DNA of 31,334 bases, from assembly GCA_910586775.1 (NCBI GenBank), contig CAJUJN010000042.1, positions 1 through 31,334 on the forward strand, read 5' to 3'. The DNA is from an uncultured Acetatifactor sp. GTDB lineage: Bacteria; Bacillota; Clostridia; Lachnospirales; Lachnospiraceae. The notes under the pieces were generated by a model. It was given only the letters and a program-made list of their open reading frames with translations, did no database searches and was not told the DNA's origin. Positions 15,565 to 22,258 of the stretch are shown in pieces. The position numbers were made by a program, and so were the translations under genes. Positions within the stretch are counted from its first letter, which is position 1; each line of letters starts with the position of its first letter.

Positions 15565-15807
15565 TTATACCTTATTCGATTGTGTGGTAATCTTTTTGAA
15601 TATGGTATTCGCAACCTGTGTGATCTGACTTTTAAAAAGAATAACAAGACTTACAAGAACCACAATAATCAGAATGATTTCCACAGTTCCCATCCCTTCC
15701 TCTTCCGTCAAAAACTGTCTCATGCCTTTTAAACAATTCATAATTTCCTCTCTTTCCGCTGCTGTACGCAGCAAGTCATTTTCAGCAAAGTACCGGTAAA
15801 TCCTCAT
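15565..15807 (-). CDS. flp: Flp-type IVb pilin, major subunit candidate
   Basis: A small prepilin. The processing site is EEEG|MGTVE, with Glu at +5, followed by a 17-residue hydrophobic stretch (IILIIVVLVSLVILF) and a short tail ending NTIFKKITTQSNKV. Cleavage by one of the two linked A24 peptidases would give a mature pilin of about 42 residues. Two starts are possible: ATG 15805-15807 has AGGAGG nine bases upstream (80 residues, 38-residue leader), and ATG 15739-15741 has AGAGG five bases upstream (58 residues, more usual leader). The longer one is given because its ribosome site is stronger. It lies between TadC and the DUF5702 gene. Confidence 0.87.
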   Translation of the reverse strand: MRIYRYFAENDLLRTAAEREEIMNCLKGMRQFLTEEEGMGTVEIILIIVVLVSLVILFKSQITQVANTIFKKITTQSNKV

Positions 15808-15878
15808 AGTTCAAGTCCTCCTGCGTCCATGCCTGTACCGCCAACCCTCGTATCGATGAGATTTTCCATCACCGAAAC

Positions 15879-17327
15879 CTACATATTCGACATTGCCGGT
15901 ATCATGATAATTGCCATGACCACCGCCAGCATCAGCACCATCGGCACCAAAAGCTTGGTTCCTGCCTCCTCCCCCAGCTTCTTACTCTGCTGCAGCCGCT
16001 CCTCCGCGGATTTATCCGCCTCGTCGCGCAGCCTCTCCAGAAGTGTGCTGTTTCCCCGCTTCAGGTTCTGTGCCAGCAGGGCGCTCAGCCTGATGTACTC
16101 CTGCAATCCTGTCCTCCTTCCGAAATGCTCATAGGACAAGCCTTCAGAGACACCGGAATGCAGTTCACGGCATGTATACAATATTTCTTCATAAGCCGGT
16201 GACCTTCTGCCTCCGCCCCGGCACTTTGCTTCATAATCGCCGGCAAGCTTCTGAAAAGCCCCTCTGATGGTCATGCCGGCTCCCACATACAAAACCAGTT
16301 TATGTACAATTTCAGAATATTCTCTGTGCATGATTTTCTGCCGCTTCTCCAACTGTCCATGCAGATCCCTGTCCAAAAAGAAAAATACCATGACAGCTGC
16401 CGCTACTGTTGCTCCCCATAAAAACAGACTCTTATCATCCACTATCTGCCTCCATGCAATGCTCTCTCCCCGCCACTCTTCCGGCAGCTTCCATTCCGCC
16501 TGTCCGACGCTTTTTTCCTGAGATTCCGCCAGTATCGCCTCCAGTTCCCGATAGGCCATTTCCTCTTCCGACAATTCAGGCGGCACAAGGAGTACTGTCA
16601 GTTCCTGCACTCTTTCACATTCCCCGTAACTCACACTGGCAGTCAGTGTTATTTCCTCCTCTTTCTCCACGGAAAACACCTGACCCTCACTGCTCAAAAG
16701 CCCCGGATTATCACTTTCCCATATCACCGACACCGGAAAGCCGTCATACATTTCCTCAAGAGCCAGATCGGATGTAACCCTTTCCAGACTTTTGTTTTTA
16801 CCTGCTATATATTGAGGAAGCTTGTCCAGAAATTCATCCACAAGCGCATCCGCCTCCTCCCCCGACAGCAACAGAGGCTCTACTTCTATCTTAAAATCCA
16901 TCTGCTCCTCACCATGTCCCAGGGCCAGATTGATTTCCCTGTTTCCTTCCTCATGGCTGCCTCTTACTATAGTTCCGTCATCATTCATAACCATTCCTCT
17001 CTCCGCACTGAACCTTGCCGCCGCTCCCACCAGAGTTCCGGCAAATATCACTGCCAGGCAGACAGCCGCCTTTTTCACATAATAGTCCGTCTTCAGATAC
17101 TCGCCGGACTCTCCCGGATACAGCTGACGCAAATCCTTTTCCACCTGAGGCGAAGAAAAAAGCCTGGGCGCATTGCTGCTTATCCTCTTGTAAAGATACA
17201 TTGCCATCTTATAAAAAGGCTTCAGCAGAGAAGCCGTCCTCAATCCCGTATCTTCCTTTCTTGCCAGACACAGCAATATTGCAAAACATACCACGGTCAA
17301 TATTGTAATCCAGTACAGTTTTTTCAC
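15879..17327 (-). CDS. tadC: TadC-like T2SSF platform protein with extracytoplasmic Ig-like insert
   Basis: A 482-residue membrane protein, much longer than ordinary TadC (about 300). The C-terminal part (about 325-482) is a T2SSF domain with LVLYVGAGMTIRGAFQKLA and a last membrane segment (about 459-478). Before it lie segments at about 7-22, 86-104 and 302-318. The roughly 200 residues between the second and third contain a strand-rich Ig-like stretch (about 195-248: VSVIWESDNPGLLSSEGQVF then ITLTASVSYG). The GTG start at 17325-17327 lies inside the sequence GGGAGGTGA itself; a CTG three codons later is better spaced, so the true start is unsettled. Confidence 0.82.
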   Translation of the reverse strand: MKKLYWITILTVVCFAILLCLARKEDTGLRTASLLKPFYKMAMYLYKRISSNAPRLFSSPQVEKDLRQLYPGESGEYLKTDYYVKKAAVCLAVIFAGTLVGAAARFSAERGMVMNDDGTIVRGSHEEGNREINLALGHGEEQMDFKIEVEPLLLSGEEADALVDEFLDKLPQYIAGKNKSLERVTSDLALEEMYDGFPVSVIWESDNPGLLSSEGQVFSVEKEEEITLTASVSYGECERVQELTVLLVPPELSEEEMAYRELEAILAESQEKSVGQAEWKLPEEWRGESIAWRQIVDDKSLFLWGATVAAAVMVFFFLDRDLHGQLEKRQKIMHREYSEIVHKLVLYVGAGMTIRGAFQKLAGDYEAKCRGGGRRSPAYEEILYTCRELHSGVSEGLSYEHFGRRTGLQEYIRLSALLAQNLKRGNSTLLERLRDEADKSAEERLQQSKKLGEEAGTKLLVPMVLMLAVVMAIIMIPAMSNM

Positions 17328-17331
17328 CTCC

Positions 17332-18102
17332 CTACGCCATTTGGGCCGTAATTCCTTTCATAATATACTCACCCAGCAGGAATGCTCCCAGATATACCCC
17401 AAGACATCCCGTCATAATAGCAGCCCCCGACAGATTATGATACAGGGAATCAAAATAACCTCTGTTCCCGATATCAATGTACATCAATATACCAAAAGGC
17501 ATTGCCTTCATAATCATGAGCTCCATCTTCTTCCCACCCAGAAGCATCTGTATCTCCTGCTTCAACTCGATCTGCCTCCCTATCTGATGGGCAGAGTTTC
17601 TGATAACCTCCGCCATATTGCCGCCATTCCTCTTTACAAGCGTAAAAATCTGGGCAAACTGCGTGATTTCCTCACAGCTGCTCCGCACTGCCAGATCCTC
17701 CAACAGTTCCTCCAGCGCAATATTGATTTTCAGACCCCTCTTGATATAACTCAGTTCTCTGCAGATCAGAGCATCGTCACTGTACATCAGAACCATGTCC
17801 TTCCTGCACTCCATAAACGCATTTTCTACCGAGTATCCTGCCTGCAGCAGTGTCGCCACTGACAGGATACATTCCCGAAACTGCCCTGCCAGTTCTTCCC
17901 TCACTTTCTCGGCCCTCCCCCGCCCCATCCGTATAAACGCAAGAACGCCTATGACGGAAAGCGGGATGACTGCCAGAAAGCTTCTGTAGAAAAAGTAAGC
18001 AAGGATTATGGTGAGCCCCGCACATAACACTATGGCTCCTGCCCTTTCTCCTCCCTTCCAGACATATCTATGATAATCCCGCCGTTTTAAGTTTGTGTCC
18101 AT
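17332..18102 (-). CDS. tadB: TadB-like T2SSF inner-membrane platform protein
   Basis: A 256-residue protein with two N-terminal membrane segments (about 20-60), a cytoplasmic T2SSF domain (about 75-200) with CILSVATLLQAGYSVENAF and FTLVKRNGGNMAEVIRNSA, and a C-terminal membrane segment (about 228-248). TadB and TadC form the membrane platform that TadA drives. The start is ATG 18100-18102 with GGGGAG seven bases upstream; the first 35 bases overlap the end of tadA. TadC follows, separated by four bases counted to its GTG. Confidence 0.92.
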   Translation of the reverse strand: MDTNLKRRDYHRYVWKGGERAGAIVLCAGLTIILAYFFYRSFLAVIPLSVIGVLAFIRMGRGRAEKVREELAGQFRECILSVATLLQAGYSVENAFMECRKDMVLMYSDDALICRELSYIKRGLKINIALEELLEDLAVRSSCEEITQFAQIFTLVKRNGGNMAEVIRNSAHQIGRQIELKQEIQMLLGGKKMELMIMKAMPFGILMYIDIGNRGYFDSLYHNLSGAAIMTGCLGVYLGAFLLGEYIMKGITAQMA

Positions 18103-19285
18103 GTATCAGCTCCCCTTTCTTCTGCAATGCCCCAAGCACATTTCCCTCCTTATCCTCGCCTGTCTCCTCGAAAACAAACAGAGGATTCAGCAATATCTCA
18201 TCATTTTTACAGCCTGTCAGTTCCGCTATCTCCAACACTTTCCGTGATTTGTCCCGCAGTCTTCCGAGATGCACGATGATATCAACACCTGATGCAATCT
18301 GCTGTCTGATGGCAGCCAAAGGCAGCTCCATTCCCATCAACACCATATTTTCCAGTCTCGCCAACATGTCTCGTCCGCTGTTTGCATGGCCTGTGGACAT
18401 GCTCCCGTCATGACCTGTATTCATACATTGAAGCATATCTATCGCCTCTGCCCCGCGCACCTCCCCCACCACAATTCTGTCCGGACGCATTCGAAGAGAC
18501 GATTTTATCAGATCCCGGATAGTAATCTCGTTACAGCCCTCAACATTGCTGTTCCGCGTCTCCAGCTGCACCAGATTGGGAAGTCCCTGCAGCTGCAGTT
18601 CCGCACTGTCCTCAATGGTGATCACTCTCTCCTCTGCGGGGATATACTGGGATAGCACATTCAGAAAAGTCGTTTTGCCGCTTCCTGTCCCGCCGCTTAT
18701 AAATATGTTATATTTCGCCTTCACCAGCCTTTTCAGAAAATCGGCCGCCTCGGAAGAGATAGAACGAATCTGAAGCAGGCGTTCCATCGTGATGGGTTTG
18801 TCAGGGAAACGTCTGATTGTGACTATGGGACCATTCAATGCAACCGGGTTCATGACAATATTGACCCTGGAGCCATTGGGCAATCTGGCATCCACAATGG
18901 GAGATGCCTCGTTCACCACACGATTGCAGCCTGCCACAATCTGCTGTATGACATCCTGCAGCTTCTCCGTGGACTCAAAGCCTGTCTCCAGTTCCCGCAG
19001 CCTCCCGTCCTGTTCCACAAAAATATGGTCCTTTCCGTTGATCATGATCTCCGTAACCGAGCTGTCATCCACAAATATCTGCAAAATATCCAGTCTGCGA
19101 AGCGAATCAAACAACTCCTTTTTCAGCCGCCTGCGCATCTCCACCGGATAGACTGTCAATTGTTCCTGTTCCAGCATGACTTCGTCTATGGTGTCTTCCA
19201 CCTCCGCATCAGTAAAATCCTTCACAAAATCCATTTTCTCCTGGACCCTGTTGCGCAGCTCCCTTTTCAGATCTGTATATTCCAT
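18068..19285 (-). CDS. tadA: Tad/CpaF secretion ATPase
   Basis: A 405-residue hexameric motor ATPase of the CpaF/TadA family. Walker A is GGTGSGKTT (198-206), followed by the Asp-box-like VITIEDSAELQL and the Walker B/RIVVGEVRGAEA segment. The His box is GSMSTGHANS. The N-terminal part carries the all-alpha region and ILQIFVDDSSVTEIMING typical of CpaF. It powers pilus assembly through TadB/TadC at the cytoplasmic membrane. The start is ATG with AAGGAGGAGAG immediately upstream; the first 19 bases overlap the end of cpaE. All catalytic residues I can check are present. Confidence 0.97.
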   Translation of the reverse strand: MEYTDLKRELRNRVQEKMDFVKDFTDAEVEDTIDEVMLEQEQLTVYPVEMRRRLKKELFDSLRRLDILQIFVDDSSVTEIMINGKDHIFVEQDGRLRELETGFESTEKLQDVIQQIVAGCNRVVNEASPIVDARLPNGSRVNIVMNPVALNGPIVTIRRFPDKPITMERLLQIRSISSEAADFLKRLVKAKYNIFISGGTGSGKTTFLNVLSQYIPAEERVITIEDSAELQLQGLPNLVQLETRNSNVEGCNEITIRDLIKSSLRMRPDRIVVGEVRGAEAIDMLQCMNTGHDGSMSTGHANSGRDMLARLENMVLMGMELPLAAIRQQIASGVDIIVHLGRLRDKSRKVLEIAELTGCKNDEILLNPLFVFEETGEDKEGNVLGALQKKGELIHGHKLKTAGLS

Positions 19286-20307
19286 CTCTCCTCCTTTCCG
19301 CCATGTTCCTCTATATCCTGAATCAGCCCTTTCACCAATTCTGCCATGTCGCCTTTCGTCAGCTGTTCCAACTCCTCCGGAAGCTTCCTAATATGAGAAA
19401 GCGACAGACGCTTCGTCTTTCCAAGTATATCCCCATACTCATACAGCGCCAGAATCTGTTCATACTGAAGCAGTTTGCCCTGGGCAATCCTGTCCTCCCT
19501 TGTCAGCGTATATACCTTGGTGCACATGCGAAGGATTTCAAACAGTCCCTGCATGCTTTCGCTCAAATCCAGAATGACATATTCATATTCCTCCAACTCT
19601 TCTATCTTTGTCAGCAGCTCCATCCACTCTGCGGCGGTGACCGTCAACAGATTCTGCCCCGACTTCATAGGCGGAATATAGGCAAGATTCCCTCTGCGCT
19701 TCAGAATCGTCTGCAGTCTCAGCCTGAATTTATCCTTCTGCGCATTCAGAAAATAGAGCAAATCTGCCATATCCAGTGTCTGCATATCCGGAAGCAGCTC
19801 CCCGCTCCCCGCATAATGTTCAAAATTCAGATACAGCGTGGGATGCTTTTCCGCCAGCAACAGGCTCATGGTAATGGCAAAGGAAGTCTGCATGCACCTT
19901 CTCACCGGAGAATAATTTCCGATAAACACAGTCCTGCGGTTCGTCCTGAGTATCGGAAGCTGTATATCCGCAATTTCCATATATAACCCCAGCAACTGCT
20001 TTACAATCTCTTCCGCCTCCTGATACTTATCAACATAGAAAAGATTTTCCCATTTCATCACACCGCTTTCGTTCAGTATGACAAGGCGCTTTGGGCATAA
20101 ACTCTGCAGTTCCGGCTCATAATCCGACTCGGAAACCACCAGCATCTCTACCTCCTGCTTCTCCACGGAAAGCATGTCCTGCACATTTGTATAAGTATGC
20201 AGTTCCCAGGGTAAATTTTTACGTTTTTTCATAAATTCTGTCATCAGCTGCGCATATTCCTCTTCTGTATCGCACAGCACCAAAACCTTACTGCTTTTCT
20301 CCCTCAA
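19267..20307 (-). CDS. cpaE: CpaE/TadZ-like ParA-family protein with degenerate P-loop
   Basis: A 346-residue cytoplasmic protein. An N-terminal receiver-like domain (about 1-110: KVLVLCDTEEEYAQL, VEMLVVSESDY) is followed by a MinD/ParA-like domain. The P-loop position reads GNYSPVRRCMQTSFA (130-144): the Walker A Lys is replaced by Gln140, so ATP hydrolysis is doubtful. A Walker-B-like YVILDLSES remains. CpaE/TadZ localises the pilus machine. The start is TTG 20305-20307, six bases after GGAGG; its TTGA overlaps the stop codon of the prepilin peptidase. An apparent longer frame upstream overlaps the peptidase gene and is rejected. Confidence 0.85.
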   Translation of the reverse strand: MREKSSKVLVLCDTEEEYAQLMTEFMKKRKNLPWELHTYTNVQDMLSVEKQEVEMLVVSESDYEPELQSLCPKRLVILNESGVMKWENLFYVDKYQEAEEIVKQLLGLYMEIADIQLPILRTNRRTVFIGNYSPVRRCMQTSFAITMSLLLAEKHPTLYLNFEHYAGSGELLPDMQTLDMADLLYFLNAQKDKFRLRLQTILKRRGNLAYIPPMKSGQNLLTVTAAEWMELLTKIEELEEYEYVILDLSESMQGLFEILRMCTKVYTLTREDRIAQGKLLQYEQILALYEYGDILGKTKRLSLSHIRKLPEELEQLTKGDMAELVKGLIQDIEEHGGKEERWNIQI

Positions 20308-20807
20308 TAGACACCTCCCAAATACAACAGCACACTGATCAGGATGGGTCCGGACAGGCAGATACCTGCCGGATTTCTCCCCGGCCTGTCCGCCTGATAA
20401 GGCTTCCACTTTCCCGTCCGCATCGCATCCTCCAGATACGCAGACAGATACCGTATCCGTTGTCCGAAAATATGATTCCGCCACACTTTTGTCATTGAAA
20501 TCATTGCCGTAATCAGCAAAGAACAAAATAAGAAAATAAGATTTTTTTCGAAGGGCAGATAGCCTGCTACCACCCCAAGAAGCTTCACATCTCCCGCGCC
20601 AAGGCCACCGATCTTAAAGAAGGGATACAACAGAGCCATAACCAGCGTCGCCTGTCCCAGATAGGCCAATACACCGGGAATCCCTCCGTCCCACACCTGC
20701 CATCCCACGCCCAGAAACGCCGCCATCAGAACCAGATAGTTGGGAATTCTGTTATCCTTGTAGTCATAAACGCAGGCTGCCGTCAAAATAACACACAGAG
20801 CCGCCAT
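20304..20807 (-). CDS. cpaA: A24 prepilin peptidase (CpaA)
   Basis: A 167-residue polytopic membrane protease. The two catalytic Asp residues are D15 in YDYKDNRIPN and D73 in GLGAGDVKLL, both in full family motifs. It removes the leader of Flp and TadE-type prepilins. The start is ATG 20805-20807, seven bases after AGGAG; a longer frame upstream has no good site. It is the first gene of the Tad operon, about 110 bases from the predicted transcription start. The C-terminal tail (about 110-167) has a basic segment and a last hydrophobic stretch. Confidence 0.93.
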   Translation of the reverse strand: MAALCVILTAACVYDYKDNRIPNYLVLMAAFLGVGWQVWDGGIPGVLAYLGQATLVMALLYPFFKIGGLGAGDVKLLGVVAGYLPFEKNLIFLFCSLLITAMISMTKVWRNHIFGQRIRYLSAYLEDAMRTGKWKPYQADRPGRNPAGICLSGPILISVLLYLGGVY

Positions 20808-20922
20808 ACACCATCTCCTTTTCCTTGATATAGTACCTGATCTCTGAGACGAATCATGTCTCACGAAATTACCTGAACCCTTGAATCACTTTGAAATATT
20901 GGATTTGTTATGTTGTAAGTGA

Positions 20923-20951
20923 ATTATATCCGCAGCCTGCCAAAATTGCAA
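20923..20951 (-). promoter_or_regulatory. SigA-type promoter of the Tad pilus operon
   Basis: On the minus strand, a -35 TTGCAA (20951-20946), a 17-base spacer and a perfect -10 TATAAT (20928-20923). Transcription is predicted near 20916, leaving a leader of about 110 bases before cpaA. No other good promoter was seen in front of the operon. Confidence 0.75.
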
Positions 20952-20987
20952 TAGGTAAAACACAAAAAAATACTTTTTGTAAAAAAT

Positions 20988-21182
20988 CTACAAAAGTTTG
21001 TAAAATCCGATCCCGTAAAGTGCCATAAGCCCAGGAAATCCAAGGATTCCGGATGTCAAAACCGTCGCCGCATTGATACCCACACTGACAGAAACCCCCG
21101 CTTTTTCCAGGACTGCATTGATAAAATACATCGCAATTGTTCCCAGAATTCCTCTCATCACACAATTCAAAATCTTCTCCAC
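20988..21182 (-). CDS. bofA: BofA-family protein (pro-sigmaK processing inhibitor-like)
   Basis: A 64-residue membrane protein. The C-terminal half has the BofA pattern: GINAATVLTSGILGFPGLMALYGIGF, a glycine-rich hydrophobic segment with the FPG turn. A first hydrophobic stretch (about 9-25) precedes it. In Bacillus, BofA holds the SpoIVFB protease inactive in the forespore membrane; clostridial copies are widespread and may have a looser role. The start is GTG 21180-21182, eight bases after GAGGAGG; a TTG nine codons earlier has no site. It is divergent from the DUF2508 gene, whereas in Bacillus the two are neighbours on the same strand. Confidence 0.85.
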   Translation of the reverse strand: MEKILNCVMRGILGTIAMYFINAVLEKAGVSVSVGINAATVLTSGILGFPGLMALYGIGFYKLL

Positions 21183-21345
21183 TATCCTTCCCTCCTCATG
21201 TCCGTCCAACAGTTCCTGTTACAATACTATGAAGTAAAGCAAAAAATATGCGAATTATCTATTTTTTCCAGAAATGGAATATTTTTCATCCGGAAGGCCT
21301 ATACTTGTAACGTAACAATTTCGCAACAGGGAAAGGAGTGTTTAC

Positions 21346-21642
21346 ATGAAAATGTATTTTCGACATAAAATCGGGACGGATGATATGACAGGAGTTGACT
21401 GTGCTCCGCTTACCTTACAGGATTCCATAGAAAAAACCCGCCAGGCTCTGAATGACGCCTATGCGGGTTTCGACAATGCATTAGAAGTCGATCTGATCGA
21501 CAGTTATATTTATCAGATTAATTCTCTCCAGAGAAGATACAAGCATCTGACAGACCTTGCCGCCGCGGAAACCTTCCCTGATGAGGATTCCTTAAGCCAG
21601 TATCCCCCTGTTCAGCCCCTGGTCGGCCAGGTTCTCGGTTAA
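21346..21642 (+). CDS. yaaL: DUF2508 protein (YaaL-like)
   Basis: A 98-residue soluble protein. The core (about 25-70) reads LQDSIEKTRQALNDAYAGFD then DLIDSYIYQINSLQRRYKHL, the two-helix pattern of DUF2508, which in Bacillus (yaaL) lies between recR and bofA. The function of the family is unknown. The start is ATG 21346-21348 with AAGGAG seven bases upstream. Its last 51 bases overlap the end of the convergent fliS gene. The C-terminal tail (about 78-98, proline- and glycine-containing) is encoded in that overlap and is probably not conserved. Confidence 0.8.
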   Translation: MKMYFRHKIGTDDMTGVDCAPLTLQDSIEKTRQALNDAYAGFDNALEVDLIDSYIYQINSLQRRYKHLTDLAAAETFPDEDSLSQYPPVQPLVGQVLG

Positions 21643-22086
21643 AGTATTCCGTCCATAAGTCAGACCGGCATAAACCGCCTGAGAATTATTCATCACAGGT
21701 CCCGCGCCGTTCTGGCCGGCGATGCTCCGATAGGCTTCGCTCAAAGGTACAATGACACGCTTTACATCGTCAAAGAATCCGGCATCCCGGCGCTGCTCCC
21801 CCCGGGCCAGCCTTCTGATGCAGAACATATAGAGCCGCTGCAGCGCAGGTGCCGGCTCATATCTCAAATCCAACGACCTCAGCAGCTCATTCAGGCAGCT
21901 GCGTGCATTCCTGACAGCCTCTGGAAAACCGTCGGGTTCTCTGAGAGCGCCCGACTCCCCAGGCTGCAGCGCTTTTTTTGCATCCTCCAGATAACACAGC
22001 AGCATCTCATAGAGGATGACTACCAGTTCCGTTGGATTTGCCTGGGTAATCCGCAGCGTAAATTGTTGTTTATCTTCTTTTTTCAT
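21592..22086 (-). CDS. fliS: Flagellin export chaperone FliS
   Basis: A 164-residue helical protein. The N-terminus (FTLRITQANPTELVVILYEMLLCYLEDAKKAL) is the FliS opening, and the helix around LNELLRSLDLRYEPAPALQRLYMFCIRRL is the flagellin-binding part. FliS keeps flagellin unfolded in the cytoplasm until export. The C-terminal tail (about 130-164: PVMNNSQAVYAGLTYG and on) is longer than in Bacillus FliS (about 130 residues); from memory such tails occur in Lachnospiraceae. The start is ATG with AAGGG ten bases upstream. Repeat copy B fills most of the gap between flagellin and this gene, ending 18 bases before the start codon. Confidence 0.92.
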   Translation of the reverse strand: MKKEDKQQFTLRITQANPTELVVILYEMLLCYLEDAKKALQPGESGALREPDGFPEAVRNARSCLNELLRSLDLRYEPAPALQRLYMFCIRRLARGEQRRDAGFFDDVKRVIVPLSEAYRSIAGQNGAGPVMNNSQAVYAGLTYGRNTLTENLADQGLNRGILA

Positions 22087-22104
22087 ATATCAGAATCCCT
22101 TACC

Positions 22105-22206
22105 TATACTCGTGAGCGCATTCATTTGCCGCTTTCTATCCTTGATTTGCAGAAGCGCTCACTCGTTATATATTTACATTGGCAAATGTTTTTGAGCGTG
22201 AGTATA
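22105..22206. repeat. Palindromic intergenic repeat, copy B (flagellin-fliS)
   Basis: A 102-bp element bounded by TATACTC (22105-22111) and GAGTATA (22200-22206). It shares the blocks CTCGTGAG-GCATTCATT, TTGCAGAAGCGCTCACTCG and AAATGTTTTTGAG with copy A at 7704-7835. GTGAGCGC (22113-22120) pairs perfectly with GCGCTCAC (22155-22162). It starts 19 bases upstream of the fliS start codon, the same distance as copy A from fumB. Confidence 0.8.
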
Positions 22207-22258
22207 AATTCTCCTGAGCAAAATCTGCGATGTATACTCATAACCGGAAACACTCATT

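Noticed and set aside
20308..20526. N-terminal extension of CpaE upstream of 20307
   Set aside because: It overlaps the conserved C-terminal part of the prepilin peptidase; the TTG at 20307 has a well-placed GGGAGGTG.
20962..20980. AT-rich hairpin after bofA as a terminator
   Set aside because: The stem is only A-T pairs and the T-run lies within the stem itself, so it is too weak to call.
20908..21165. 85-codon minus-strand frame over bofA
   Set aside because: It is an alternative frame of the BofA gene and lacks the BofA pattern.
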